DNA of 64,000 bases from Nitrosospira sp. Nsp11 (GTDB taxonomy: Bacteria > Pseudomonadota > Gammaproteobacteria > Burkholderiales > Nitrosomonadaceae), in assembly GCF_900142705.1 (NCBI RefSeq), contig NZ_FRBV01000002.1, positions 186,001-250,000 of the forward strand, given 5' to 3'. Under the pieces are notes generated by a model. It was not told where the DNA came from, searched no databases, and saw only the letters and a list, made by a program, of their open reading frames with translations. A program made the position numbers and the translations under genes. Positions 32,742 to 41,848 of this stretch are shown here, piece after piece; within the stretch, counting starts at the first letter, position 1, and each line of letters opens with the position of its first letter.

Positions 32742-34082
32742 ATGGATTTCCTTTTAGAACTGGCCATCATTCTTGCCTGCCTGGTTTATGGCACGCGAAA
32801 AGGGGGCGTCGCGCTGGGCTTGCTAAGCGGCATCGGCCTTGTCATATTGATATTCGTTTTCCAGTTATCGCCAGGAAAACCGCCAGTGGATGTGATACTT
32901 ACAATCATCGCGGTCGTGGCTGCCTCGGCAACGCTGCAGGCTTCGGGAGGATTGGAGGTGGTGTTGCGGGGAGTTGAGAAACTCTTGCGGCGCAATCCGC
33001 AATTCATATCGTTGCTGGCGCCTTTTACGACCTGCGGATTAACGATGGTATGCGGCACAGGGCACGTCGTTTATACGATGATGCCCATCATTTATGACGT
33101 CGCGATCAGGAACGGCATTCGCCCGGAGCGCCCGATGGCTGCTTCCGCTGTTGCCAGCCAGATGGGCATCATCGCGAGCCCGGTATCGGTGGCAATGGTT
33201 TCGCTGGTGGCATTTCTTGCCGTCATACCCGTGGAAGGCGCGGCAATCGATTTTATTACCGTGTTGTCAATTACAATTCCCTCAACGTTAGCCGGCGTAT
33301 TAATAGTCAGTATTTTCAGCGCGTTCCGCGGCGAGGAGCTTAATGACGATAAACGGTTCCAGGCGCTTATTGCCGACCCCGATAACTGGAAGCGCGTCTA
33401 TGGCGAGACCGTTCCATTGGAAAAGAAGCAGTTGCGGCCCGGCCAATGGATCGCAATGGGCATATTCGTCGGCGCGATAATGGTGGTGTCCATGCTTGGC
33501 GCAATCGAATCGCTGAGACCCATTGTCGATGGTAAACCTTTATCGATGGTGATCACCATTCAGATATTCATGCTGCTCGCAGGCGCCCTCATTATTTTAT
33601 TTACGGAAACGGATCCCGCAGCCGTAGCCCGAAACGATGTTTTCCGTGCAGGCATGATTGCTGTCGTTGCGGTATTCGGTGTGGCCTGGATGGCTAACAC
33701 TGTATTCGACGCGAATCTGGAAGATGTGAAGATCGCGCTGTCGGGGCTGGTGAAGGCCCAGCCTTGGACTTACGCGATTGCGTTGCTGTTGGTTTCCAGG
33801 CTGGTAAATTCCCAAGCGGCCGCCATCACTGCAATGGTGCCGCTGGCTATGTCGATTGGCGTGGCACCGGGATATGTTATCGCTTTTGCGGCTGCAAGCT
33901 ATGGCTATTTTATCTTGCCCACTTATCCAAGCGACCTGGCAGCCATCCAGTTCGATCTTTCCGGTACGACGCATACCGGCAAGTACCTTATAGATAGCAG
34001 CTTCATGCTCCCCGGACTGATTGGCGTATCCACTTCGTGCGTGTTCGGATATTTGTTTGCCGCGTCACGCGGGCTCATCTAA
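32742..34082 (+). CDS. dcuB: Anaerobic C4-dicarboxylate antiporter DcuB
   Basis: A 446-residue inner-membrane transporter that aligns throughout with E. coli DcuB as I remember it: [20 protein letters not shown] at the start, [60 protein letters not shown] and [18 protein letters not shown]. DcuB exchanges fumarate or aspartate for succinate. I start at ATG 32742 ([10 protein letters not shown]), which matches the family N-terminus; an upstream GTG at 32712 is less likely. The adjacent cache kinase and LuxR-type regulator may control it, replacing DcuSR, although the only strong operator-like palindrome lies at the kinase end of the intergenic region. Confidence 0.92.
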   Translation: MDFLLELAIILACLVYGTRKGGVALGLLSGIGLVILIFVFQLSPGKPPVDVILTIIAVVAASATLQASGGLEVVLRGVEKLLRRNPQFISLLAPFTTCGLTMVCGTGHVVYTMMPIIYDVAIRNGIRPERPMAASAVASQMGIIASPVSVAMVSLVAFLAVIPVEGAAIDFITVLSITIPSTLAGVLIVSIFSAFRGEELNDDKRFQALIADPDNWKRVYGETVPLEKKQLRPGQWIAMGIFVGAIMVVSMLGAIESLRPIVDGKPLSMVITIQIFMLLAGALIILFTETDPAAVARNDVFRAGMIAVVAVFGVAWMANTVFDANLEDVKIALSGLVKAQPWTYAIALLLVSRLVNSQAAAITAMVPLAMSIGVAPGYVIAFAAASYGYFILPTYPSDLAAIQFDLSGTTHTGKYLIDSSFMLPGLIGVSTSCVFGYLFAASRGLI

Positions 34083-34525
34083 CGCAGAAGCAACTTGTCA
34101 TTCCGACTGCCGAGCCGTGACCCCGCTTTGATGGGCATTCAGGCATCTTCGCACGACCGTAATGATGGGCGAGCAGATAACTATTGCCGAATGTTCATGA
34201 GTAAAGCCGCGTAATCATCTGGATCGGCTTATACCATCCCAGATCCGGCGCGCCACTGCTGGATGACCTCCAGGCTTTTTCAAAACCTGCTGCTGGACTC
34301 CTTTATACAGCTCAGGTTGGAAAGCGAGACATCCGCAGGCAATTCCAGATGCATTTTTTATCACGCTTTCCTGACGCATCCATCGCGTGCGCGTCATGAC
34401 ATCCATAAAGGCCACTAGCTGCTTTATATGTGTTCATTCTCCAATTTTTATGATTTTATTCAAGCCTCTTCTGGCAACTACGTACCAACTGACCGTATTT
34501 ATACGCATACCGAAGGAAATGAAAT
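34083..34525. other. Intergenic region after dcuB
   Basis: About 440 bases without a supported gene. Short frames exist on both strands (for example 34215-34415 minus), none with a ribosome site or recognisable product. No strong hairpin noticed. Confidence 0.4.
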
Positions 34526-34699
34526 ATGGTCGAATATCAATTGCTGGTTGGCAGAGAAAAAACCGGCATATCCATGACCGGGAGGCTCCTGAGCAGGAGC
34601 AAATATATGCCGATGAAAGCAATAATTCCATTGAAACCTCTTCCTGAAAGAAAAGAAGAACTACTCGGATTTTTGGCCCAATCTTCTTTTATGGAGTAG
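34526..34699 (+). CDS. Possible 57-residue protein
   Basis: ATG 34526 follows AAGGAAAT at about seven bases and opens a frame to TAG 34697-34699. The product begins MVEYQLLVGREKTG and ends LLGFLAQSSFME; it is basic and soluble with no known motif. It ends seven bases before the next gene, so it could be a leader peptide or the first gene of a pair. Only the ribosome site and spacing support it. Confidence 0.3.
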   Translation: MVEYQLLVGREKTGISMTGRLLSRSKYMPMKAIIPLKPLPERKEELLGFLAQSSFME

Positions 34700-34706
34700 T
34701 TGCGTT

Positions 34707-35390
34707 ATGTATGGAATGTTTAAATGGGGGGCGGAAGAGAGCGATATTCTGCTTTTTTTTCTTTATTTGAGCTTCCTTCTATTTTTTTCATTATCTCAGC
34801 CGAAAAGATCCCGACAAAGTGCGCAAACTGGATATCGTTCCGCCTTCATTAATGAGTACGCGTTCCCCGATTCAATAATGGAACAAGTAAGGAATCATTA
34901 TCCTCATCTATCCGACGAGCATCTGCGCCTCGTCATGCAAGGGCTAAGTCAGTATTTTCAATTTTGCTATATGAGCGGGAAGGAGGAAATTTCGATGCCT
35001 TCCCGCGTGGTGGATCGTGCGTGGCATGAATTCATTCTGATAACACGATCTTACGAGCGTTTCTGCTGGAGTACCATGGGTCGTTTTCTCCATCATATCC
35101 CTGCAAGCGAGGCAAGCTCGTCGGTTTCCTTTGCTGAGGGCATAAGCAGAGCATGGAGATTGGCCTGTGACTGGGAGGGAATAAATCGGTACTCGCCTGA
35201 GCGGCTTCCATCTCTGTTCGCGATTGATAACGCGCTGAAGATACCTGACGGATTCAACCACGTCCTGAACAATAACTACGCCATCAGTGGTGGACCGCAT
35301 GATAACGCTTCAGAAGGTGGTTGCGGAGGTGATGGAGGCAGTTGCTCAGGTGATGGCGGCTGTGGAGGTGGTTGCGGAGGTGGTGGTTAA
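34707..35390 (+). CDS. Membrane-anchored protein with Gly/Cys-rich tail
   Basis: A 227-residue protein: an N-terminal hydrophobic anchor (ILLFFLYLSFLLFFSL), a helical domain of about 130 residues with the motif RVVDRAWHEFILITRSYERF and GRFLHHIP, and a C-terminal tail of about 27 residues made of Gly, Cys, Asp and Ser (GGCGGDGGSCSGDGGCGGGC). The WHEFIL...Y..FC pattern resembles the helical part of glycine-rich-domain (GRDP/DUF1399-like) proteins; this is from memory. Tails of this kind occur in several bacterial membrane proteins and may bind metal or be modified. The start codon lacks a clear Shine-Dalgarno. Confidence 0.75.
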   Translation: MYGMFKWGAEESDILLFFLYLSFLLFFSLSQPKRSRQSAQTGYRSAFINEYAFPDSIMEQVRNHYPHLSDEHLRLVMQGLSQYFQFCYMSGKEEISMPSRVVDRAWHEFILITRSYERFCWSTMGRFLHHIPASEASSSVSFAEGISRAWRLACDWEGINRYSPERLPSLFAIDNALKIPDGFNHVLNNNYAISGGPHDNASEGGCGGDGGSCSGDGGCGGGCGGGG

Positions 35391-35500
35391 ACAGAAACCG
35401 AGTTGCCTCCGCGTAGCTCCAAGCTCCCATTGTAGAAGGCGTTACGGGCCCTGCCGGCCATAGACGGGATTTAAATGCACTTTTCGGTCGGTGATAAACA

Positions 35501-35746
35501 ATGTGCACAGCACACCCTGGCCACACTCGCGGCAAGTTCTATTTATTGGACGGCGGTGCGGAAGTATCTGAACAAGCTTGGTATTTGAACGAAAACAAGG
35601 AACCGCACATGAGCAGCGCCAAGGCCGCGACTCATGTGTTGGACAATGTTGCCGACCTTGACAACATTTCGACCACAAAAATTTATGACTACCACCACCG
35701 CAAGGCCCGGCCGGAAATAAGCCACCATTTAAGGGTGAGTTACTAA
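35501..35746 (+). pseudogene. C-terminal remnant of a tyrosine recombinase (integrase)
   Basis: The end of this frame, ATHVLDNVADL then DNISTTKIYDYHHRKARPEI and a final LRVSY, matches the typical last segment of XerC-like integrases (ATNxLDxxADIxxVQEWLGHANISTTRiYDxRKxRPEDSPTFxVxY), but about ten residues including the GHA motif are deleted and two extra residues are inserted near YDYHH. The upstream 40 codons are not recognisable. The catalytic Arg/His/Tyr set is therefore incomplete. It marks a past integration event near 35.6 kb. Confidence 0.55.
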
Positions 35747-35792
35747 AACTATCCCTAATGTTGCCTCGACTTAAAATATACCAATAGCTCGC

Positions 35793-36209
35793 TTAAAGCG
35801 CTGGGCTCTGAGTCCCAGACGTCGCGTGGTTATCGTCGAGTTTTGAAGCCATTTGACGGTGCAAAGCGGCTTCTTGTATATCTGTTGCGACATTCCGCTC
35901 GTAATCCCGGATTAACGCTTCAGTATGGGATTGCAAGTCTTGCGCCCGCCGACCATAGAGATAGCTTTTATTCTGATACTGTTCCAGCAGCTCCTTTTGT
36001 TCCTTCACTTTTGCCTGCATCTGCGAAGCCGCGTCTTCATAATATTTTGCTATGGCCTCATGATCGCTCCGGGTGGTGGCATTCTGCACCGCCGCACGGA
36101 TTTCAGGGGTGTCAGCAGAATTATCAGCCGCAGTAGCGGGGGCGCTTAGCGAAGCCAGCAGGCCTATCATCGATATCGCGGCAACGAATTTTCCAGATTT
36201 TGTTTTCAT
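35793..36209 (-). CDS. Periplasmic helical protein with SYLYGR motif, paralogue A
   Basis: A 138-residue protein with signal peptide (AAISMIGLLASLSAPATA, cleavage near AAD). The mature part is helical: DHEAIAKYYEDAASQMQAK, LLEQYQNKSYLYGRRAQDL, LHRQMASKL. It is clearly related to the lipoprotein at 39283-39720, which has DHNALAKRFENLAKEM, LLEHYQEKSYLYGRQAQD and THRQMAAKL. The shared E-x-Y-x-x-KSYLYGRxAQD block defines a small family that I cannot name. One copy is soluble and the other lipidated, so they may act in the same envelope process at different sites. Confidence 0.75.
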   Translation of the reverse strand: MKTKSGKFVAAISMIGLLASLSAPATAADNSADTPEIRAAVQNATTRSDHEAIAKYYEDAASQMQAKVKEQKELLEQYQNKSYLYGRRAQDLQSHTEALIRDYERNVATDIQEAALHRQMASKLDDNHATSGTQSPAL

Positions 36210-36727
36210 AATAGTAATGAACGCAAATAGGTTAGTTGGCCTTATCGTAGCTCGATTAATACTATGAGTACATTGGGGAAACTCTGATTTTATGCTAAGG
36301 GAAACCCTTAGGAAGTCCCTCGCTACAATGGCCTGCGCTAAACTATGGGGGGCCTTTTAGCGCCGCTGAAACGATCGGCAGATGAGGTATTCGAACCAGG
36401 TGTTTTCCAATATACCTAAGTTATTCGTCCCTGAAAAACCTCTTCCTTAACAAACAGCCATCATTAATCGATGTTCATCTTCATTTTGTTTCTGTCTGAG
36501 GCATTGCAGGCATTCCAGGATGTGGGCGTATAAAAGCGCTAACCGGCGCAGGATCTTGCGCAGTTTGAGCCCTTCGCCTCACCAGCGCGCTTTTGGCTTT
36601 GGGGTAGAGCCCGGTCTGCCAAGCAGGGCACGGAACCGAAACAACTGCGCCAGCTCGGCGCAGTGGATAAGCCTGCAAGAATCGCAACCATACCAAAACC
36701 GTTTACGAAACTGAATATCCAGCCGGG
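36210..36727. other. Intergenic region with a short perfect hairpin
   Basis: About 520 bases without a supported gene. CTAAGGG and CCCTTAG (36295-36311) form a 7-base stem with an AAA loop about 85 bases before the start of the minus-strand gene ending at 35793, a possible operator. Short frames on both strands (for example 36481-36696 minus) look spurious. Confidence 0.4.
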
Positions 36728-38755
36728 TTACGAGTCACTGGCCACGGCGGCCTCATCATTCGTGGCAAAAAATGCCTCCACCTCAGCCAATTCTCGGGTA
36801 CGCTTCATCGGCGGCAAGCTCTGCCAGATTTTCTTTCCATACGATTTGGTGATGAGGCGCGGGTCACAGATCATCAGTACGCCGCGATCGGTTTCATCAC
36901 GGATCAACCTTCCCGCGCCTTGCTTGAGGTTGATGACCGCGCGCGGTAGTTGATATTCCATGAAGGCATTGCGTCCTTCCTTGTTGATTTTGTCTATGCG
37001 CGCGGCGAGCACCGGGTCATCCGGCGGGGCAAAGGGCAGCTTGTCGATTATCACCACCGACAACGCTTCGCCGCGTACGTCCACGCCTTCCCAGAAGGAT
37101 TGACTACCGATAAGTATGGCATTGCCCATTTTACGGAAGCGTTCCAGCATATGGGAGCGCGAGCCCTGGCCTTGCAACAGTATGGGATAATCGAGTTTCT
37201 CCCGCTTGAATGCCTCCAGCAGCAGTTCGTGAGCCCGTTGCATTGCACGCAGGCTGGTGCACAGGAAAAAAGCACGGCCACGGCTGGCCTTCAATACCGG
37301 CAGTGCGGCCTTTATCACTTCTTCGGTGTATTCCCGACTATTGGGTTCGGGCATGCCGACGGGTACATAAAGCAGGGACTGGTTGGCAAAGTCGAATGGG
37401 CTGTCCCAGCAGGCTGACTGTGCGGGGCTTGATTCCGTATCCAGGCCCATTTCGTTTTTGTAGTGCGAGAAATCGCCTTTTACCGAAAGTGTTGCGGAAG
37501 TGAATACCCATGCGCGGGGAGACCCGCTCAACTGCTTGTTGAAAATTTCCGCAATGGAAAGCGGTGTGGCGTTGAGCTGCAGTGCATGACTGAATACTTC
37601 CACCCAACGCACGAACCCTTCGGCTTCTGCCTGGTCACGCCAGCGTTTTATGTTGGTGGAAATTTCTCGCGCGCGTTGCCAGCAGTTCTCTAGTCCTTCA
37701 GAGCGCTCTGCCTGGCTTTCCAGCATATCTATCATTACCTCAAGTTTTTTCAGCAGCTCGTCCAGGGCACTACCGAACTTGGCATTTTTCATCGTAGCGG
37801 CCAGCGGCAGACGCGTATTCTCGCCCTCGATAGTCAGCCGAAAGTCGCGTGCCGCTTTTTCCATTGCCGCTATGACAGGGGGCAGGGCAACAAAATCTTT
37901 CGCGCCTCGCAGCGCTTCCGCCTCGGTGTCGCGAGCAAGCTCCAGCAATTGACTGGTGCTTACCGATTCTCCAAAAAACAAGCTGGCGGTTTCCGGCAAC
38001 TGGTGGGCTTCGTCGAATATTACTGTGTTGCAGGCGGGAAGCAGCTCGGCCAGGCCTTCATCGCGCAACATGACGTCTGCGAAGAACAGATGATGGTTGA
38101 CTACAACTACATCTGCTGCGAGTGCCTGTTTGCGAGCCTCCATGACAAAGCAATTCTTGTGATGCGGGCATTCCGAACCGAGGCAATTATCGCGGGTGGA
38201 AGTCACCTGCTGCCAGACCGCGGCGTTTTCCGGCACTTCGCTCAACCCGCTTTTATCACCGCTTTGGGTGGCGGCGGCGTAGCGTTCAATCAGCTTCAGA
38301 TACTTCACCTCTTCACGGCTGGCAAGGATGGCGCGGCCCTCCTGCACCGTGCGCTCCAGATGGTAATGACAGACGTAGTTGGCTCGTCCTTTCAATAACG
38401 CCACGGTCACCGGGGCCTTGAGTGCCGTCCGCACGGTAGGAATGTCGCGGTTGAAGAGCTGGTCTTGCAGGGTCTTGGTGCCGGTGGAGATAATCACCTT
38501 GCCGCCGGCTAGCAACGCCGGGACCAGGTAGGCAAAAGTTTTGCCGGTGCCGGTGCCTGCCTCGGCGACGAGGAGAGAATTTGCGGCGATGGTTTCCGCT
38601 ATTGCCTGCGCCATTTCAAGTTGCTGCGCACGCACGCTGTAACCCGGCACGGTACGGGCAAGCGCGCCGGCAGCGGAAAAGAAGGTTTCGATATCAGGCA
38701 TGGAGGAAGTCGAGGGAACTGCCGCCATGATAACGCAGTGCTTTGTATAAGGCAC
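36728..38755 (-). CDS. dinG: DinG/YoaA family iron-sulfur DNA helicase
   Basis: A 675-residue superfamily 2 helicase of the XPD-like group. Walker A AEAGTGTGKT (residues 64-73), iron-sulfur cluster cysteines Cys129, Cys191, Cys196 and Cys202 (YVCHYHLE, CLGSECPHHKNC), DEAH box IFDEAHQL, and late motifs GSQSFWEGVDVRGE and QGAGRLIRDETDRG. Such enzymes unwind 5'-tailed DNA and resolve R-loops or damaged forks. Size fits YoaA (636) or DinG (716). The first ~18 residues may not be translated; ATG 38728 and 38701 are alternative starts. Stands alone. Confidence 0.92.
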   Translation of the reverse strand: MPYTKHCVIMAAVPSTSSMPDIETFFSAAGALARTVPGYSVRAQQLEMAQAIAETIAANSLLVAEAGTGTGKTFAYLVPALLAGGKVIISTGTKTLQDQLFNRDIPTVRTALKAPVTVALLKGRANYVCHYHLERTVQEGRAILASREEVKYLKLIERYAAATQSGDKSGLSEVPENAAVWQQVTSTRDNCLGSECPHHKNCFVMEARKQALAADVVVVNHHLFFADVMLRDEGLAELLPACNTVIFDEAHQLPETASLFFGESVSTSQLLELARDTEAEALRGAKDFVALPPVIAAMEKAARDFRLTIEGENTRLPLAATMKNAKFGSALDELLKKLEVMIDMLESQAERSEGLENCWQRAREISTNIKRWRDQAEAEGFVRWVEVFSHALQLNATPLSIAEIFNKQLSGSPRAWVFTSATLSVKGDFSHYKNEMGLDTESSPAQSACWDSPFDFANQSLLYVPVGMPEPNSREYTEEVIKAALPVLKASRGRAFFLCTSLRAMQRAHELLLEAFKREKLDYPILLQGQGSRSHMLERFRKMGNAILIGSQSFWEGVDVRGEALSVVIIDKLPFAPPDDPVLAARIDKINKEGRNAFMEYQLPRAVINLKQGAGRLIRDETDRGVLMICDPRLITKSYGKKIWQSLPPMKRTRELAEVEAFFATNDEAAVASDS

Positions 38756-38900
38756 CGTTAAACCCTGATTTGTCGTCTATTATCGGTCCCTGATTTAATT
38801 CCTGCCGTCGGTCTATTCAGCAAAAGACGCATACTTCCCTCATCCGCTCCTATAAATAGCCGAGTATTACTATTTTGGATCGCAGACGAATTACGGTGAG
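38756..38900. other. Short intergenic stretch
   Basis: Probable promoter region of the helicase gene; no motif stands out. Confidence 0.35.
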
Positions 38901-39173
38901 CTAAACGCTTTTTCTGCCTTTAGCCGTTTTGATCTTTCCTGGCAGCGTGCTTGCCTGAGGCAAATTGTGGCCGGCGTGATAGGTTTTTTTCCATAAGGCC
39001 GCGGTGCACAACGGATCGCTGAAAAAATCCCTTTTCTGGGCGATATTCCTCGCCAGTCCGTGTAACGCGGCGATACTGATCACGGTAAAGATAACAAGAA
39101 TTATTAGCGGGAGGCACCTCTTTACTGATGACAACAACGATACTTCCCTGCATATTAGCCGGATTGATTTCAT
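38901..39173 (-). CDS. Possible small membrane protein
   Basis: A 90-codon frame whose product has one clear transmembrane span (CLPLIILVIFTVISIAALHG) after a basic N-terminus, then a polar tail (WKKTYHAGHNLPQ) and a basic end (KTAKGRKSV). The nearest Shine-Dalgarno-like AGGTGA is 14 bases from ATG 39173, too far to be convincing. Other frames overlap on both strands. No family recognised. Confidence 0.35.
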   Translation of the reverse strand: MKSIRLICREVSLLSSVKRCLPLIILVIFTVISIAALHGLARNIAQKRDFFSDPLCTAALWKKTYHAGHNLPQASTLPGKIKTAKGRKSV

Positions 39174-39282
39174 ATCATCGATTAAAGATCACCTTTGGAA
39201 TAGCCTGGTTGGCCTTGCTATCGGTGACCTCGAATTGCGGGTCTATAAATATGACAAAAACGATCGCCTGGATACGCTTATC

Positions 39283-39720
39283 TCAATTGTTTTCAGTGGT
39301 TTTAGGATTATTGGCGGCGTTCTCTGTTTGCCGGATAGGAGTAGCATAACCGTCCTGCTTGAGTTTTGCTGCCATTTGCCGGTGAGTAGCCGCTTTACCG
39401 AGGCTTGTCTTTGCCGCTTGTTCATACCGGTGCATTAAAGCCCAGGTATGCGATTTCCGATCCTGCGCTTGCCTCCCGTAGAGGTAGCTTTTTTCCTGAT
39501 AATGCTCAAGTAATCTTCTTTGTTCCTCTGCCTTCATGCGCATTTCTTTGGCCAGATTTTCAAAACGCTTTGCCAACGCGTTGTGATCGTTGTATGTCCT
39601 GGCATCCTGCACAGCTTTAAGGATGGCAGGACTTTTTACCGCCTCATACCGACTCATCGGTGCGCAGGCAACCAATAAACCGAAAGAAGATATCATTATC
39701 AGAAACCTGTTTATTTTCAT
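39283..39720 (-). CDS. Lipoprotein with SYLYGR motif, paralogue B
   Basis: A 145-residue lipoprotein. I start at ATG 39720, which gives MKINRFLIMISSFGLLVACA with lipidated Cys19; the in-frame extension to 39771 would bury the signal. The mature protein is a charged helix bundle sharing a ~95-residue block with the protein at 35793-36209 (LLEHYQEKSYLYGRQAQD and neighbours). The two genes are 3 kb apart in the same direction, separated by the helicase gene, consistent with a duplication. Confidence 0.75.
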   Translation of the reverse strand: MKINRFLIMISSFGLLVACAPMSRYEAVKSPAILKAVQDARTYNDHNALAKRFENLAKEMRMKAEEQRRLLEHYQEKSYLYGRQAQDRKSHTWALMHRYEQAAKTSLGKAATHRQMAAKLKQDGYATPIRQTENAANNPKTTENN

Positions 39721-40087
39721 GCGAAAGCTGCTGAGAGTCTGAATTGACTGCACGAGATGCGCTGCACGCAAACTCGGCTGCCACGGATAGATTACTAACT
39801 GCCTGGCACTTTGTCAACTTTCTTATGTTTAAAGTATCTCAAGCTATTGGCGAAAAGGCCTATTTGCGCAGCATGTTCTGTGGTTTGTGAAAAGTGTAAA
39901 GAATGCCGCTGCCCGAACGGGAACGCGGAGGATAGCAATCCTTGCGGGTTCACCTTGCCTTGGATTACAGTGGAAATTGTTGCGACATCGAAATTACCGG
40001 CTGTGCAGATAGACCTTTCCGGCTTTGCTGGTCAGCGCCGGCAGGCCTCAGCACGAGGGCTCTACTGCAATTTCGGCTTAATCTCCA
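39721..40087. other. Intergenic region before the PPK2 3' end
   Basis: About 370 bases. A plus-strand frame with a Cys cluster (CAACSVVCEKCKECRC) runs through it into the antisense of the kinase gene, but lacks a ribosome site. Otherwise nothing is seen. Confidence 0.35.
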
Positions 40088-40900
40088 TTACGGGGCCAGC
40101 AGGCCTTTCTCGATGGATGAGATCGCAAACGGGGTAACGATCTGCGGGTCTGAAAGAATCAGCCGCTCGTCCTTGTCTGCGTAATCGAGCCGGCTGAGCA
40201 TATCCTTGATGACGTTGAGCCGCGTCAGCGGTTTGTCGTCGGCATGCACAATTATCCATGGCGATATAAAACTGTGCGTGTTGGCCAGCATTTTGTCGCG
40301 CGCAAGGCTGTATTGATTCCACTTTTTCAGCGCGTGCTTGTCTAATCCGCTGATTTTCCATTGAGCGAGCGGATCCTTCTTGCGCTCATCCAGCCGTTTT
40401 GCCTGTTCGGATTTGCTGATGTCGAGGTAATACTTGAGGAGCTTGATGCCGGAACGAATCAGCATATGCTCGAAATCCAGCACCGAGTTCATGAACTCTT
40501 CATATTCGGCTTCAGTACAGAAACCCATTACCTTTTCCACGCCCGCCCGGTTGTACCAGCTGCGGTTAAACAGCACGAGCTCCCGCGCCGCAGGCAGATA
40601 TGGAACATAACGTTGGAAATACCAGGAACTCCGATCCCGGTCGGAGGGGACGCCGAGAGCGACCACCCGCGTCTCGCGCGGGCTCAGGTGCTCGGTAATG
40701 CGTTTGATCGTGCCGTCCTTTCCGGCAGCATCCCGCCCTTCGAAGATGACGAGAATCTTGTCGTCGCAATTGATGAAGTGACGCTGCAGCTTGACGAGTT
40801 CAATCTGCAGTTTGTATAGCGTATCCTCATAGGTTTTTTTGGATATATCGGATTCGGACCTGTCCGATTCCTTTTCTTTTTTTTCGGCTTTTTTGCTCAT
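40088..40900 (-). CDS. ppk2: Polyphosphate kinase 2
   Basis: A 270-residue PPK2-family enzyme that moves phosphate between polyphosphate and nucleoside di- or monophosphates. Walker A EGRDAAGKDGTIKR (residues 54-67), the FQRYVPYLPAARELVLFNRS Walker B region followed by WYNRAGVEKVMGF, and YYLDISKSEQAKRL are typical. The N-terminal ~20 residues are Lys, Glu and Ser only. Single-domain length fits the class I enzymes that favour ADP or GDP. No partner genes adjoin. Confidence 0.93.
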   Translation of the reverse strand: MSKKAEKKEKESDRSESDISKKTYEDTLYKLQIELVKLQRHFINCDDKILVIFEGRDAAGKDGTIKRITEHLSPRETRVVALGVPSDRDRSSWYFQRYVPYLPAARELVLFNRSWYNRAGVEKVMGFCTEAEYEEFMNSVLDFEHMLIRSGIKLLKYYLDISKSEQAKRLDERKKDPLAQWKISGLDKHALKKWNQYSLARDKMLANTHSFISPWIIVHADDKPLTRLNVIKDMLSRLDYADKDERLILSDPQIVTPFAISSIEKGLLAP

Positions 40901-41255
40901 GGATGGGTATGGTCAGTTGGGAATCCAATCTTGTGGATTATGCCTCTATACTGCTTCAGCATGAAAGTAGAGTGAAGTGCGATCCATCATTCGGCACGAT
41001 CATGGAAATAATTTCATAAGCTTACTCAGGGCTTATTCATCATGCGCTGGCATAATGAATTGGCGTTATGGATCGCGTTGAGGCGTCGACTTGCATTTAT
41101 CCGCCCCTGTACTACGATAATTCATATTCGTCGAAACGCACGACTCACGAAACTATGCGCAACCCTGAGTTCGGACTCAGCTTCAAAACGCTCATAGACC
41201 CCGTTTGTAGTATATGGACTTGCTCTACGCAGAAGAAATAAGCATACTAGATAAC
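40901..41255. other. Intergenic region before the Cus operon
   Basis: About 355 bases separating the divergent PPK2 gene and the metal-efflux operon. A metal-responsive promoter is expected here, but no clear MerR-type or CusR-type dyad was found by eye. Confidence 0.35.
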
Positions 41256-41669
41256 ATGATGTTGCGTACACGCACATTTATAGTGATTCTAATCATATCG
41301 GCGCTGCCGCTGCAAGGTGCGCTCGCAGCAATCATGCCGTTGTGCGCGCAAGCCAGGAATATGTCGGCAGGGCTCGAAACGCACCTCATTTCTTCCGCCA
41401 TCCCATCCGCCTTTACTCCAGCTGCCTGCGCCCAGCATGACAGCAATGCTCACGAGCAACTCCATGGCAGCCATGGCGACGACGGCGCCGCAAATGAGGC
41501 GGGCTTCGCTCTTTCCTGCGATGGCGTTGTTTGCCACATCAGTGGCAACGGCCTGCCTTCCGTGCCCGCCGCCCTGAATTTTACCGGCGGATTTTCTTAT
41601 CCCGTCTCTTTTAATTCCCGCTTTTCTTCATTCATTCTGCAGCAACCCCAGCGTCCTCCTCTGGCCTAG
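41256..41669 (+). CDS. Small exported His/Cys protein at the head of the Cus operon
   Basis: A 137-residue protein. ATG 41256 (MMLRTRTFIVILIISALPLQ) gives a normal signal peptide, better than the upstream ATG 41214. The mature part has a His-rich loop (CAQHDSNAHEQLHGSHGDDG) and two further Cys (SCDGVVCHISG), then a C-terminus rich in aromatic and proline residues (QQPQRPPLA). Small exported proteins of this plan (CzcI/CopL or DUF2946-like) stand before CusCBA/CzcCBA genes and probably bind or sense metal. The next gene starts 180 bases on. Family assignment is tentative. Confidence 0.65.
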   Translation: MMLRTRTFIVILIISALPLQGALAAIMPLCAQARNMSAGLETHLISSAIPSAFTPAACAQHDSNAHEQLHGSHGDDGAANEAGFALSCDGVVCHISGNGLPSVPAALNFTGGFSYPVSFNSRFSSFILQQPQRPPLA

Positions 41670-41848
41670 TTCTTCGATAGAAGAAATCCGCCTGATGTAT
41701 CGGCGATCATCTACGTGATTCATATTCAAGATTTTTTGCGATAGCGCCTCATGGAGGTTGCAGTTGCCGTGAGTGCTAATGGCAAGTGCTGGCCGATGTA
41801 CTAGCTGGCTTATCGGCTGCTCTGCCACCACATGTTAAGGAAATCAGA

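Noticed and set aside
36481-36696. 71-codon minus-strand frame before the helicase stop
   Set aside because: No ribosome site and no meaningful similarity.
39811-40137. Plus-strand frame with the Cys cluster CAACSVVCEKCKECRC
   Set aside because: No ribosome site, weak start, and its second half is antisense to the 3' end of ppk2.
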